Part shown: piece after piece, positions 36,649-45,700 of the stretch
Numbering within the stretch: position 1 is the stretch's first letter
Layout: each line of letters opens with the position of its first letter
DNA from: Pseudomonas sp. dw_612
GTDB lineage: Bacteria; Pseudomonadota; Gammaproteobacteria; Pseudomonadales; Pseudomonadaceae
NCBI RefSeq assembly: GCF_018449725.1
Contig: NZ_JAAVVC010000008.1
Location: 62,001-126,000, forward strand
Reading direction: 5' to 3'
Length of the DNA: 64,000 bases
Translations under genes and position numbers: made by a program
Notes under the pieces: generated by a model
Told to the model about the DNA's origin: nothing
Database searches by the model: none
Seen by the model: the letters and a program-made list of their open reading frames with translations, nothing else

Positions 36649-39120
36649 CTAGCGCCAGTGGCTCAACGCCGAGGTGTCCAAGGCTTGCCACGCTTCGGCA
36701 TTCCCCCGTTGATCCTTCGTCAGCCAGAGGCCCGCGCTCGGGCACAGTGCCTCGGCGGGGAGCGCCAGCAGGTCGCTCAATTTCAGCACAGTGGTTGAGC
36801 CCCGGTCGGTTTCGTCCTCGGCTTCCCAGTCGCGCAGAAACAAACGCACCGTCAAGGCATCGTCGTTGAAACTTTCAAATTGCAGTCGATTGCGCAGCCA
36901 CTGCGGTGACTGCCTCAAGGTTCGCGCCTGGACATCCAGCAGCAAAACCTGCCAGGCCAACTGACCGCCGTGGTCATCGTCGACGCCGGTATGGAGTCGA
37001 GTCAGCGCGAGATAACGCGCATCCTCGGACCAGATCATCGAAGGCGCGAGATCGCTGATGGCACAACCGGACGCCGTCAGCAAATACCCGCCCAGGCGTG
37101 GGCTTTGGACGCGCAGCCAACTGTCGGCGTATTCCGTTTCACACCCGAACAACCACGCGGCGTCGTTATCCAGCGGTGCGGGCTGGACAAAGTTGCCATC
37201 GGCGATCGCAGACTGTGGCTGCTGGACCAGGCGCCAGTCGGGGAGGGCGGTCAGGCCTTGTGGGCCGACATTCAGCTCACACCACTCATAGTAAAGTCGC
37301 GAGTCCGGTCGATACTGAGAAAACTCAGCGGCATTGCCCGCCTCGGGGGGCGATTGATCAAAGCGCTGCAACGGACTGCTTGGCCGATCCTGATCCAGGC
37401 GACCGCGAATCACCGCCAGGCTCAGTCGCCGTCCACGAAAGTCCAGCAATCGAGCGGCCAACAGAGGCGGACTGTGCATCAACAGGCGTTCCTGTGCGTC
37501 GGCCACCACCACATGCCCGGCGGTGGCGGGCGGCACGGTGAACGGAATCAAGGCGATGTAGCGTCCGGTGTCTGAAACGCGATGATCGAGCAGCCAGACG
37601 CCGGGTAACGCCCAGTCGCCAATCGTGCAGGTATAACCGCCGAGGCCCAGACTGTTGTCCTGCTGCCAACTGAATTGAGCCCGCGTCTCATCGGTCACGG
37701 GTGCCGACTCGACCCTCGTCGCGCCGCGCTGTCCATCACCCGCCAGCGGCACGGCCAACCGCACTTGCGTCAGTTGCCGCTCCGCGACCTGTATCCGGCC
37801 GTTTGGCGCATGACCGACCTGGGAATCACAGTCGCTGTGGATGCTGTACAAGCCGTAGCCATAGCGACCGCGATCAGGCTGCGGATAGTCGAAGTAGGAC
37901 GATAGACGCAGGAAGTGCTCATCCAGCGCCAGCGGTTCGCTCCAGCCCAGGGAGGGTTCGCTGTCAGCGGTGATCCACGGGCAAGGCAGTGTCTGCCAGC
38001 CTCGGTCTGCGTGCCAGAGCCAGTAGTCGACGGCTTGATCTTCACCCCTCCGCGCGCGGCAGGCGAAAGCGCGGCTATCGGGATTCCAGATGATCGCGGT
38101 GTCGGCCCTGATCAGTAGCGAAGTGGGCTCACCGTTAATGTTCACGCGGTATTCCGGGTTCCTCAGCGGGTCGCAGGGCTGCGCCAATTCGCGCAAGCTC
38201 GCCGGCAGCGCCAGACGGGCGTCCAAGTGTTGCTGACCATCGGGGGAGGTATGCCGGAGCGTTTTGAGCTCAAGGTTTTTTTGCCAGTCACCCGGCTCAA
38301 GCCAAAGATCAACCACGGGCACCATATCGATCCTTTCAGCCGTCGCCAGCAGTTGTTCCAGGCTGATCTGCCGTGCGCCGTTGTCGACGAGCGGGCTGTA
38401 ACGCCCACTCAGGGTTCCATCGTTAAAGGCATCCAGTTCCCAGAATTCATCACACGCACACTGGTAGAGCTGATGCTGCTGTCGATCGAGAATCACCAAC
38501 CCCCAGGCCTGACGCGAGGGTAACGGCGCGGCGAAATAGCGTCCGTCATTCGAGAACCGCGCCGACGACCCGAGGCTCTGGAGCAGCACCCCATCGGGAA
38601 ACAGGTAATCGCACAGGACCGGCCCGCCCATGGCGATTTCACTGTAATTGAACACCCTGATGGTCTCGCCCTCGGGTGTTTGCCGGGGTTCGTCCCCACC
38701 CCAGGCACTGGGCCCGCCGGCGGACTGACCACCCGATAGCGGCGACGACTTGGCCGGCGTCTTGTCGGCCAGGCCAAAACGTCGTTCCAGATGACTGACG
38801 CACGCCAAGCCGCAGAACATCACCACCGCCGCTCCCGCGATATCCCAATACGCTGGCAACGCCCGGCCCAGATTGAAACCCAGGCCGATGGCGGCGGAGG
38901 TCATCAACCGCGCAACCCCGCGACCGGTGCGCAGCCAGCCGGCCCGCGCTGTCAGCCACATCAGGGCCGCACACCCCAGCACCACCCCGAGCGCCCACAG
39001 CAACGGAATGACCGTCACCAGGAAAATCGGGATCAACAGCACGGCGATTTGCCACAGCAGATCGAGCAATAAACGCGGCAGGCTTTTTTCGTCAGCGGGT
39101 TGATCGGAAGAGGAACTCAT
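36649..39120 (-). CDS. Large membrane-anchored propeller-like protein, unknown
   Basis: An 823-residue protein. The N-terminus has three or four hydrophobic helices (LLLDLLWQIAVLLIPIFLV, LLWALGVVLGCAALMWL, and about 95-110 AAVVMFCGLACV). The large remainder is beta-rich with repeated phrases of the type SNDGRYFAAPLPS, SDTGRYIALIPF and SEDARYLALTRL, plus many Trp. Such repeats suggest beta-propeller blades of WD40 or TolB type; blade count cannot be settled by eye. The start ATG directly follows the stop of the upstream gene (TAAATG), so the two are coupled. No function is known. Confidence 0.8.
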   Translation of the reverse strand: MSSSSDQPADEKSLPRLLLDLLWQIAVLLIPIFLVTVIPLLWALGVVLGCAALMWLTARAGWLRTGRGVARLMTSAAIGLGFNLGRALPAYWDIAGAAVVMFCGLACVSHLERRFGLADKTPAKSSPLSGGQSAGGPSAWGGDEPRQTPEGETIRVFNYSEIAMGGPVLCDYLFPDGVLLQSLGSSARFSNDGRYFAAPLPSRQAWGLVILDRQQHQLYQCACDEFWELDAFNDGTLSGRYSPLVDNGARQISLEQLLATAERIDMVPVVDLWLEPGDWQKNLELKTLRHTSPDGQQHLDARLALPASLRELAQPCDPLRNPEYRVNINGEPTSLLIRADTAIIWNPDSRAFACRARRGEDQAVDYWLWHADRGWQTLPCPWITADSEPSLGWSEPLALDEHFLRLSSYFDYPQPDRGRYGYGLYSIHSDCDSQVGHAPNGRIQVAERQLTQVRLAVPLAGDGQRGATRVESAPVTDETRAQFSWQQDNSLGLGGYTCTIGDWALPGVWLLDHRVSDTGRYIALIPFTVPPATAGHVVVADAQERLLMHSPPLLAARLLDFRGRRLSLAVIRGRLDQDRPSSPLQRFDQSPPEAGNAAEFSQYRPDSRLYYEWCELNVGPQGLTALPDWRLVQQPQSAIADGNFVQPAPLDNDAAWLFGCETEYADSWLRVQSPRLGGYLLTASGCAISDLAPSMIWSEDARYLALTRLHTGVDDDHGGQLAWQVLLLDVQARTLRQSPQWLRNRLQFESFNDDALTVRLFLRDWEAEDETDRGSTTVLKLSDLLALPAEALCPSAGLWLTKDQRGNAEAWQALDTSALSHWR

Positions 39121-39576
39121 TTAGCGACCATCCAATGGGTAGTGTTTGATACGGCACGGATAATCCTGGCCATCGCCTTTGCAGATGCCATCCAGATAAC
39201 GGTAATCCACGCGCACCGACTGCCCTTTGGTGGGCCATTGACGGCGTGGAAGGGTGGTTTGGTAGTCAGTCGTTTCCGGGGTGAAGGTGAGCGTCGCGCC
39301 GACCTTCGGGCATTCGACCGTGGTGGATGCGGGGATGGTTTTCAGGATCTGCGCCTGGAGTTGGGGGTACGGCCGTTTCATGACTTCGGTGACACGCACG
39401 TCCATCCTGCAAATTTGCCAGGTGGATGCCTGTACGGGGTCGCACAGTATTGGGAGCGTCAAAACAAAGAGTGCGAGGCCTGTTTTCAGGGCATCGCGTG
39501 CGCGGCGACAGGTCTGGGCGGCAGCGGATCCCGTCAGCGCCCTATAAGTGGCAAGCCCGTCAGGCGATAAACTCAT
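39121..39576 (-). CDS. Secreted small protein, operon partner of the propeller-like protein
   Basis: A 151-residue protein with a hydrophobic segment (TGLALFVLTLPILCDPVQAS, about 32-51) that looks like a signal peptide preceded by an unusually long N-terminal extension. The mature part has four Cys (QICRMD, VECPKVG, GICKGDG, YPCRIK) that could form two disulfides. AAGGA lies 8 bases before ATG 39576, supporting the long start. Coupled to the 823-residue gene. Family not recognised. Confidence 0.72.
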   Translation of the reverse strand: MSLSPDGLATYRALTGSAAAQTCRRARDALKTGLALFVLTLPILCDPVQASTWQICRMDVRVTEVMKRPYPQLQAQILKTIPASTTVECPKVGATLTFTPETTDYQTTLPRRQWPTKGQSVRVDYRYLDGICKGDGQDYPCRIKHYPLDGR

Positions 39577-39677
39577 ACATCAAATCCTTGGATGCGTAAT
39601 GAATCGTGCTGTCTGGGGGCGTTTGCTACGTTGTCCCGCGTTGGGTGATTCTGGCAGCAACGCTGCACTGGGTGGTT

Positions 39678-40607
39678 TTATTTTGCGCGAGCCTCCGCCC
39701 GCACCACCATCCAGATTCCAATTCCGGACACGACCATCCCCGAAACCATCTGCCAAGACAGTGGTTCGTTGAACATCGCCCAGGCCCACAGCATCGTCAC
39801 CGGCGGGCTCAGGTACAAAACGCTGGCGACGCGGGTCGCGGTCGCGCGGCGCAGGCACACCCAGTAAAGCCCATATCCGCCGAGGGTCGACAAACACACC
39901 GTCCACAGCACGCTCAGTGCAAACCCGGTGCTGGGGATCGGCGCCAGGCTGCCCTGGGTTCCCTCGACAATGCCGAAGGCGATGCTCGACACGCAACATT
40001 GCAGCCACAGGTTGGGCAGCAGATCCAGCGACTCCGTTGTGGACAAATGCTTCTGCCACAGTGTCGCGACGGCGAGAGACAGCATGCCGAGCAGCGGCAG
40101 GCCATACGCCCATAACGGCGCGTTGCCCCACGCCAGCGTGCCATGGGTCACCCACACCACGCCGACCAGGCCGATGACCAGCCCGGCCCAGACTTGCCAG
40201 GCCAGTCGTTGCCCAAGTACCAGCGCGGCGAGCAGCGCCATGCCCATCGGCAGCAGATCGGCGAACAACGCGGCAAGGCCCGCCGGGACGCCGAGGGCGA
40301 TGCCCTGGATGACGCCGGCTAGATAACCCGCCATGGCCAGCAGGCCGATGCCGGCGTTTTTCAGCAGCGTCGCGGGGGAAGTACGCCGCAGTTGCTTGGC
40401 GACAAAGGGCAACAGGATCAGCGTGACCACCACGCAACGCCAAAACACCACCAACAGGGCGGGGGCGTAATCAATCGAGAAACGCGCGCCGACGAACCCG
40501 GAACTCCAGGTCAGAATCAGCGCCGCCTCAAGTAATGGCAGCGGAATAGCCTGACGCCAGTCTGGCGCGGCTTGCGGATGAGCGGTCATCGGAGTGGGCT
40601 GGTTCAT
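39678..40607 (-). CDS. EamA/DMT-family transporter
   Basis: A 309-residue inner-membrane protein with ten helices in two EamA repeats (LEAALILTWSSGFVGARFS in the first, LYWVCLRRATATRVASVLYL and WAWAMFNEPLSWQMVSG in the second). Members export amino acids or metabolites. It is divergent from a LysR gene 74 bases away, which likely controls it. Start at ATG 40607; no clear ribosome site. Confidence 0.93.
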   Translation of the reverse strand: MNQPTPMTAHPQAAPDWRQAIPLPLLEAALILTWSSGFVGARFSIDYAPALLVVFWRCVVVTLILLPFVAKQLRRTSPATLLKNAGIGLLAMAGYLAGVIQGIALGVPAGLAALFADLLPMGMALLAALVLGQRLAWQVWAGLVIGLVGVVWVTHGTLAWGNAPLWAYGLPLLGMLSLAVATLWQKHLSTTESLDLLPNLWLQCCVSSIAFGIVEGTQGSLAPIPSTGFALSVLWTVCLSTLGGYGLYWVCLRRATATRVASVLYLSPPVTMLWAWAMFNEPLSWQMVSGMVVSGIGIWMVVRAEARAK

Positions 40608-40681
40608 CGCCACAGGCTACGAAACCGGCGTAATCTAATAAATCAAAATTAAGTGCAGCAATCATTCACGAAGATTGAATC

Positions 40682-41530
40682 ATGACAGCAATACTCGATA
40701 TCGAGCTGGTCCGTACATTTCATGCCGTAGCGCGGATTGGCAAATTCAGTGCGGCGGCCGAGCAACTGCACAAAAGTCCGGCGGCGGTCAGCGTGCATAT
40801 CCAGCGGCTTGAAGCCGTAGCCGGTGGGCGTTTGTTGAACCGCGATAATCAGTCCGTGTCCCTGACCGCATTAGGCAAACGTCTGCTGTTGTCCACCACC
40901 GAACTGCTGAGCACCCACGACCGGGTGCTCGCCGACCTGCACGGCACCCATTTGGCCGGGCGCATTACTTTGGGCGTTCCCGATGAATACGCCGTGCATG
41001 TCATCCGCGACATCCTGCCGACTTTCGCGGCGGCCTGGCCCAACGTGGTGCTGGAACTGAGAACCGGGCCAAGCTACGCGCTGCGGGATCTGGTTCAGCA
41101 AGGCAAGCTTCAGACGGCGGTGATAGCCCAACTCAAGGGCCAACCGAGTGCGCACGTGCTCGTCGCCACCACACCGGTCTGGGTCGGGCCGACGAACACC
41201 AGCGTGGCCTCGATGGACCCGCTGCCACTGGCCATTCACGCGGCGCAGTGCCCGTATCGACAAGCCATGACCGAGTTGCTCAAACACAGCGGCCGGCGCT
41301 CGCGAGTGGTGCTGGAAAGTCCCTCCAATCAGGCGATCAAGGCGTGTGTCGAGGCGGGGTTGGCGATCAGCCTGATCGACCGCGCGTTTGTGACGGACAA
41401 CATGCAGATCCTCGACGGTTTGCCGGTTATACCGGAGCATGAAATCGTGTTTATTCGAGCGCCATCCACCGACGACGATGAAGCCGTGAACCTGCTCGCC
41501 CAGGCCATACAGCAACACTTTCGGCTTTGA
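40682..41530 (+). CDS. LysR-family transcriptional regulator
   Basis: A 282-residue LysR protein: N-terminal winged helix (RTFHAVARIGKFSAAAEQLHKSPAAVSVHIQRLE) and a C-terminal LysR substrate-binding domain. Divergent from the DMT transporter, its probable target; LysR-DMT pairs of this kind are common. Effector unknown. Confidence 0.93.
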   Translation: MTAILDIELVRTFHAVARIGKFSAAAEQLHKSPAAVSVHIQRLEAVAGGRLLNRDNQSVSLTALGKRLLLSTTELLSTHDRVLADLHGTHLAGRITLGVPDEYAVHVIRDILPTFAAAWPNVVLELRTGPSYALRDLVQQGKLQTAVIAQLKGQPSAHVLVATTPVWVGPTNTSVASMDPLPLAIHAAQCPYRQAMTELLKHSGRRSRVVLESPSNQAIKACVEAGLAISLIDRAFVTDNMQILDGLPVIPEHEIVFIRAPSTDDDEAVNLLAQAIQQHFRL

Positions 41531-41563
41531 TGAGCCTCGTCGCCATGGCAGGCGCGGCAGCTT

Positions 41564-42442
41564 TTACCCGACGCTGGCTTGCGCTTTGTCCATCAGCCGA
41601 TGCAGCCATTCGGCATCCGGCTGATTGACCACGGCGTAGCGGTCCGGCGGGAAAAAAATCCAGTGATGGGCGACTTCGGCAAGACGCTTGAGTTCGTCGG
41701 CTGACAGCCAATACGACGTGTCCACCAAGGGCATCGGCGCGCCGCTGAAACGTCGGCCCAGCGCGAGATGAGTGCCGGGCGCAAAGGCGATCGCCAGTTC
41801 CTGAGTGGGTTGCAGTTGCTTGTCCGGCGCGGGCATTTTCCCTTCCCGGCCGTAGCTGAAACTCCCCGGAAATTGTTCCTTCAGCACCAGCCAATGGCCT
41901 GCCGAGGTCCTGGCCACAACCCATTGCGCAACCCCGCTGTCCTGCATACTTTCAAGCTTGCCGTTTTTCCATTGCATGACGCTGTTGCAGTCCGGGTCGT
42001 AATCGGAAGACCAGAGGCTGGTGCCGGATTCCAGGGTATGGCGCTCAAGCTCGACCAGCCCTTGGTCTGGCATGGACTGCCAGTAGCGTTTGGTCGGGTC
42101 GCGGGTATCGCGCCAGAAATTGCGAAATCCCCAGGCGCCCATGAACAGCAGCGTTGCGAGCGCGAGCCAGCCAAAAGAGTTGCCGATGACCCGGTCGATA
42201 TCCAGATCAGGGGCGAATAACGATCGACAGAGCAGCAGGCCCAGTAAACACACGATACCCGGCAGAACCGGGCCAAAGCACAACGGTGGCAATAACACCG
42301 CGATCCAACTGAAACGATGCCCGGAAGCACGCTCATACGCCCAGGCTTTCTCCTGAGCAAGCATCGGCGCCTGTTCCCGTGGGGCGATGCCAGGGTTGGG
42401 CGTCTGAAAGCGTATGTATCGCGTGTAGGAATCGTCGCTCAT
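41564..42442 (-). CDS. Membrane protein of unknown function
   Basis: A 292-residue protein with two hydrophobic regions (FSWIAVLLPPLCFGPVLPGI and about 85-105 GWLALATLLFMGAW) followed by a soluble domain. That domain has a PH-like beta pattern (SMPDQGLVELERHTL, WVVARTSAGHWLVLKEQFPG). It follows the DUF2986 gene by three bases, so they form an operon. I recognise no family. Confidence 0.75.
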   Translation of the reverse strand: MSDDSYTRYIRFQTPNPGIAPREQAPMLAQEKAWAYERASGHRFSWIAVLLPPLCFGPVLPGIVCLLGLLLCRSLFAPDLDIDRVIGNSFGWLALATLLFMGAWGFRNFWRDTRDPTKRYWQSMPDQGLVELERHTLESGTSLWSSDYDPDCNSVMQWKNGKLESMQDSGVAQWVVARTSAGHWLVLKEQFPGSFSYGREGKMPAPDKQLQPTQELAIAFAPGTHLALGRRFSGAPMPLVDTSYWLSADELKRLAEVAHHWIFFPPDRYAVVNQPDAEWLHRLMDKAQASVG

Positions 42443-42445
42443 GGA

Positions 42446-42607
42446 TCAGCTGTCAGAGGCGCTGATGGCGTCCTGATCGGCTTCTGCCTCCAGCTTCAAC
42501 CGGTCGGCCTTACTGATGTATTTATCCTTTTTTTGCGGTGCCAGTTTGGCACTGGCCTTCTTGGCTTTAGCCTTAAACAGTTGCTGTAATTTTTTTTGAC
42601 GATTCAT
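42446..42607 (-). CDS. DUF2986-type small basic protein
   Basis: A 53-residue Lys-rich protein, MNRQKKLQQLFKAKAKKASA..., KYISKADRLKLEAE, matching the DUF2986 pattern as I recall it. Too short for most gene finders, but the pattern and the three-base spacing to the next gene support it. Function unknown; may bind nucleic acid because of charge. Confidence 0.78.
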   Translation of the reverse strand: MNRQKKLQQLFKAKAKKASAKLAPQKKDKYISKADRLKLEAEADQDAISASDS

Positions 42608-42792
42608 CTCGGTCTACCGGGCTTGAAAACGCTCGAATGATAGCCGAAATAGGGGGCGGATTTATTGAATGGACCCGTTATCCGGAAAATAGATCTGTCC
42701 CGTTATCCACAAAAAAACATTGTTGATTTGCTCTTTGCTACTACTCTGGGGGCGCAGATGTCATTTGCTAATCATCAAATGGAAGGCCAAGG

Positions 42793-43203
42793 ATGAGCAC
42801 GTTCGTACGATCCCTTACGGTAGATATATTCAATTCAAGTGGTGCTGACATTACTGTCAACTATGGCTTGCTGACGGGTGGCGAGTGGATGACGCCGCCG
42901 GTTCCCGGCACAGTCATCTGCGCCACCCAACAGCAAACCTACGTTAACGGTGTGTCCAATACCCTATCGTCACTCGGAGGTCAGATTTTACTGACGCCTG
43001 CCACGGGCGGCAGCATCGCCCCTGTATGGAACTGGCCGTCGGGCTCCCCGGTTTCTGGCAGTGTGACCAATACTGCAACGGATCTCGCCATTAGCTACCA
43101 GATGGTAAACACCCAAACCAACAATCCCACGATGAAGATAGTGGTCGCTAATGCGAGCACCAGCGGCAAGTTCGTGGCGGCAGTGAATGAAGCGGATCTC
43201 TAG
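42793..43203 (+). CDS. Small beta-rich protein, possibly aegerolysin/ET79-like
   Basis: A 136-residue acidic-neutral protein without signal peptide. VDIFNSSGADITVNYGLLTGGEW, a PPVPGTVI turn, then GGQILLTP and WNWPSGSPVSGSV recall the bacterial crystal protein ET79/aegerolysin pattern (N-x3-I-x-V, G-x-W, P-x-I, later W-x2-P). The likeness is by eye and weak. AAGGA lies 5-6 bases before ATG 42793. No partner gene. Function unknown. Confidence 0.6.
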   Translation: MSTFVRSLTVDIFNSSGADITVNYGLLTGGEWMTPPVPGTVICATQQQTYVNGVSNTLSSLGGQILLTPATGGSIAPVWNWPSGSPVSGSVTNTATDLAISYQMVNTQTNNPTMKIVVANASTSGKFVAAVNEADL

Positions 43204-43232
43204 CGACGGTATGTCAGGCACGACGCCTTAAT

Positions 43233-43420
43233 CGTAGGAGCAAAGCTTGCTCGCGATGAACGATAACGCGGTGTATCAGGCCTGACGCCATCGCGAGCAA
43301 GCTTTGCTCCTACAGATGTCCGGCCTGATTTTGGGTGTGTAGGAGCGAGGCTTGCCCGCGAAGAACGATAACGCGGTGTATCAGGCCTGACGCCGTCGCG
43401 AGCAAGCTTTGCTCCTACAG
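43233..43420. repeat. Two tandem diverged REP doublets
   Basis: Two doublets built from GTAGGAGCAAAGCTTGCTCG / reverse complement. Their centres are nearly identical (AACGATAACGCGGTGTATCA), so one arose by tandem copying of the other. Confidence 0.88.
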
Positions 43421-43430
43421 TGCCTGGCTG

Positions 43431-43800
43431 CTACCCAGGCCTGTGGTTATCCAGTACGCGATTGACCGCTAACTCTCCCAACGTGATCACCCGGTGCAGC
43501 ATCAGCATCGTATAACGTCGCGGAGCGTCATTGAGGTCGACGAGATCGTTGACCATCTCGCGGGCTCCGGCCAACGATTCGCTGGCCTCGACGAGCAACG
43601 TTTCGTCATCCACCGCTGCGTCGATGGTGAAAATGGTGCTGCGTTTGCAGGGCGGTATCTGCGTTTTTTGTCGCCCCGGGGTTCAGGTAATAGTTGAGCG
43701 CGCGGTCGGCCGACTCTTTCAGTTTCTTGGGGTCAAGATCAAAAGAGGCGTCGTAGGGCACTGGGCCGGTATTTGGGGGATTGGGTGTAACTTTGAACAT
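43431..43800 (-). pseudogene. DUF6124 gene interrupted by a one-base frameshift
   Basis: The N-terminal frame starts at ATG 43800 (GGGAG 8 bases upstream) with MFKVTPNPPNTG and KKLKESADRALNYYLNPG. The C-terminal half (VDDETLLVEASESLAGAREM, MLMLHRVITLGELAVNRVLD, stop at 43431) lies one frame over. Joined, they give a normal DUF6124 protein of about 122 residues. The shift falls in the proline-rich linker, near GGGG and AAAAAA runs at about 43663-43683. It could be a true mutation or an indel in the data. Confidence 0.82.
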
Positions 43801-44270
43801 AGATGAAACTCCCATTTTCGAACTTAAGATAGAGGAGCCATCACCTTCGCTACCAAACGAGGGGTGGCGGCCATACGTGGGTTGGTAGACCGGTCGAAAA
43901 CGGGAAACCCGGCGCTCGCAAGGAGCCCCACGCATGACCACCATATAAAGCTGAGTCCCAAAAAGAGACTACATAAGGTGCCGCCATGCGGATGTTTTCG
44001 AGGCGGGCTACCAAACCCGATCACTGTTTTGCAGTGACCCGGAAACGATATCGCCCGCCCCAAAGTCGCACAAGCCGGCGGATTCTGGCGTACGCGTAGG
44101 TAACGGCGCAAGGCGTTGTAGCCGTTTATGACGTAACACCGAGTGTCTTTAAACGCGCATCGTTAAACATGTTTATGCGCATCAAACGCTCCCCGTCGAA
44201 TAGTTGAACCAAGTGCTGGTTAATCAAGTCGGGATTGTTAACGGCACTTCTTCCCTGACGAGAATCCACC
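43801..44270 (-). other. Leader of DUF6124 gene, shared form with 24601-24985
   Basis: The 470-base gap contains a frame (43824-44111) with GRAISFPG, IGFGSPPRK and FIWWSCVGLLASAGFPVF, which lines up with the frame in the 24601-24985 leader. I do not call it a gene. From about 44199 to 44270 begins the duplicated segment described for the 78-residue gene. Confidence 0.55.
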
Positions 44271-44507
44271 ATGCGCTTCTACACCCTGAAATACCTGTTC
44301 GACGGCGAGCCCCACACCCACGTGTTCGATCTCAAGCAGCCTCAACTGCCGATTCATGAGGCGGCGATGCACCTGCTACAGCTGCATTTCGGAGATGGTG
44401 AAAATAGCCTGATTATGCCCAACGCGGATGCGACGCCGGCGGAGGTTTTAGAACAGGCCGAGCGGGTGGGGCTGACGCAGATTAAGGTTGTCGATCAACA
44501 CATTTGA
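44199..44507. repeat. Duplicated segment, copy 1
   Basis: Starting AATAGTTGAACCAAGTGCTG, this segment carries leader and the intact 78-residue gene. Copy 2 is at 45701-46003. Confidence 0.88.
44271..44507 (+). CDS. Small conserved protein, intact copy of a duplicated pair
   Basis: A 78-residue protein (MRFYTLKYLFDGEPHTHVFD..., EAAMHLLQLHFGDGENSLIM, EVLEQAERVGLTQIKVVDQ). It is acidic and soluble with an alpha-beta pattern; no family name known to me. A frameshifted copy lies at 45774-46003, and the upstream 70 bases are duplicated too. Confidence 0.72.
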   Translation: MRFYTLKYLFDGEPHTHVFDLKQPQLPIHEAAMHLLQLHFGDGENSLIMPNADATPAEVLEQAERVGLTQIKVVDQHI

Positions 44508-44684
44508 TGGCAAGTGCAGAGGCCTGGATAGTGCGTTTTTAGCTTTGAATGAGTGTTCATAGCCGGCTTCTGCCCGTCGCGAAGGGCAGCAACCTACCCG
44601 AAGCGGGCGGTGGCGATGAATTCACCCTCTGGGAGCACGTAGATCAACTACAGTTTGCTTACCCATCTCCAAGGATCGTCATCT

Positions 44685-44993
44685 ATGGCTGCGGATCAGG
44701 ATCGTTTCTCACGCGTGTTCAGTTTTGTTCTTAGCAACGGCATTGAATTATTCCCGGTACGAATGAAGCGTAGGAGCACCGGAATAATTGCCTATCGCAT
44801 TTCACGTGGCGGGGCTGGCGGGAACACATTGGAGGCAGGGGAGGAAGTTGATGAAGCGACAATGGTCCATAAGGTCCTAACCCTTGGCTTTGCTGTCCGC
44901 TGCTCCTCACTCGATGGGAATACCCAAGGCTTGTACAAGTCAGATCAGCGATCTGTGCGCGAAGTGCGTCGAGAAAAAAATCTGTCGAATTAG
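44685..44993 (+). CDS. Hypothetical small protein
   Basis: A 102-residue basic protein (SRVFSFVLSNGIELFPVRMK, TGIIAYRISRGGAGGN). ATG 44685 follows AAGGA at about 10 bases. It lies between the two duplicated segments. Just upstream (about 44568-44600) is a small hairpin, CTGCCCGTCGCGAAGGGCAG, of a type repeated in pseudomonads. No family recognised. Confidence 0.6.
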   Translation: MAADQDRFSRVFSFVLSNGIELFPVRMKRRSTGIIAYRISRGGAGGNTLEAGEEVDEATMVHKVLTLGFAVRCSSLDGNTQGLYKSDQRSVREVRREKNLSN

Positions 44994-45183
44994 ACGCTTC
45001 GATTCTTGCGAGTTTTCTTGCACGAATCCAGGGACCGGATTTATTTATGGAAAAAATCTACCCCATTGTCATTTTTCGATATTTTCGTTGGACAAAGCCG
45101 CACTTGAATGCTCCGTCAGGCCTATAAAACTCGTGGTTGATAATAACCGCATGTAACTCCTATTGCGGAGTAGGTCAGGAAGC

Positions 45184-45207
45184 AAAAAGGAACAGATTTA
45201 TTTTCCG
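45184..45207. repeat. Dispersed GGAACAGATTTATTTTCC motif
   Basis: A short word related, in opposite orientation, to those at 42684-42708 and 45674-45699 (GAAAATAGATCTGTCCC). The gap 44994-45264 shows nothing else I can name. Confidence 0.5.
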
Positions 45208-45264
45208 TTCAGCAGGCGAAGCGGTAGCAGACTTGCTCGATGAGGAATTAGAGGAGTTTTCACA

Positions 45265-45621
45265 TTGGGATATTCTTTGAGTCAGTCAGAGTTGACAAAG
45301 ATCAGGGTCGCACTTTCGGACCCGTTTAATGACTTCCCGGTCGATTACGACTTCATAGCAACGCAAGTGAAAGGCGTAGATCTTAAAACGCTCTACGAAA
45401 TCCTTTACTCGGAAGTTGCGCCGGTATGTTTCACCAATATTGCGGCTGCCGTTCCTACCGTATGGACGGGTTTCGACCCGGACTCCCTCAATGCCATGAT
45501 TGAAGAAAGGTGTGCAGCCAGGAGAAACAATTGGTTTCGTAGGCAGTTTGATAAGTTACTTGTTCGTTGGCTGGAATATAACTACGGGTATATCTGGAAG
45601 GAAATCGCCATTAGATTGTGA
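45265..45621 (+). CDS. DUF7079-like protein
   Basis: A 118-residue protein matching the DUF7079 pattern as I recall it: RVALSDPFNDFPVDYDFIATQ, ILYSEVAPVCFTNIAAAVP, VWTGFD and a basic C-terminus. TTG 45265 is the start: GAGGAG lies 8 bases upstream. Function unknown; small proteins of this group are often found as stand-alone genes near variable loci. Confidence 0.75.
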   Translation: MGYSLSQSELTKIRVALSDPFNDFPVDYDFIATQVKGVDLKTLYEILYSEVAPVCFTNIAAAVPTVWTGFDPDSLNAMIEERCAARRNNWFRRQFDKLLVRWLEYNYGYIWKEIAIRL

Positions 45622-45700
45622 GTGTGAGATGAGAGATTTTTTTGTTTCCAAAGAGGGAGGCGCCTCTATTTAACGAAAATAGATCTGTCCCTTTACTCCA

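Noticed and set aside
43233..43420. Possible CRISPR-like array from regularly repeated palindromes
   Set aside because: The repeats are REP doublets with inverted, not direct, units and near-identical centres; no cas genes in the window.
45208..45288. Acidic frame (GEAVADLLDEELEEFSHWDI) overlapping the start of the DUF7079-like gene
   Set aside because: Could be the tail of a lost upstream gene, but no start or family could be found, so it is not annotated.
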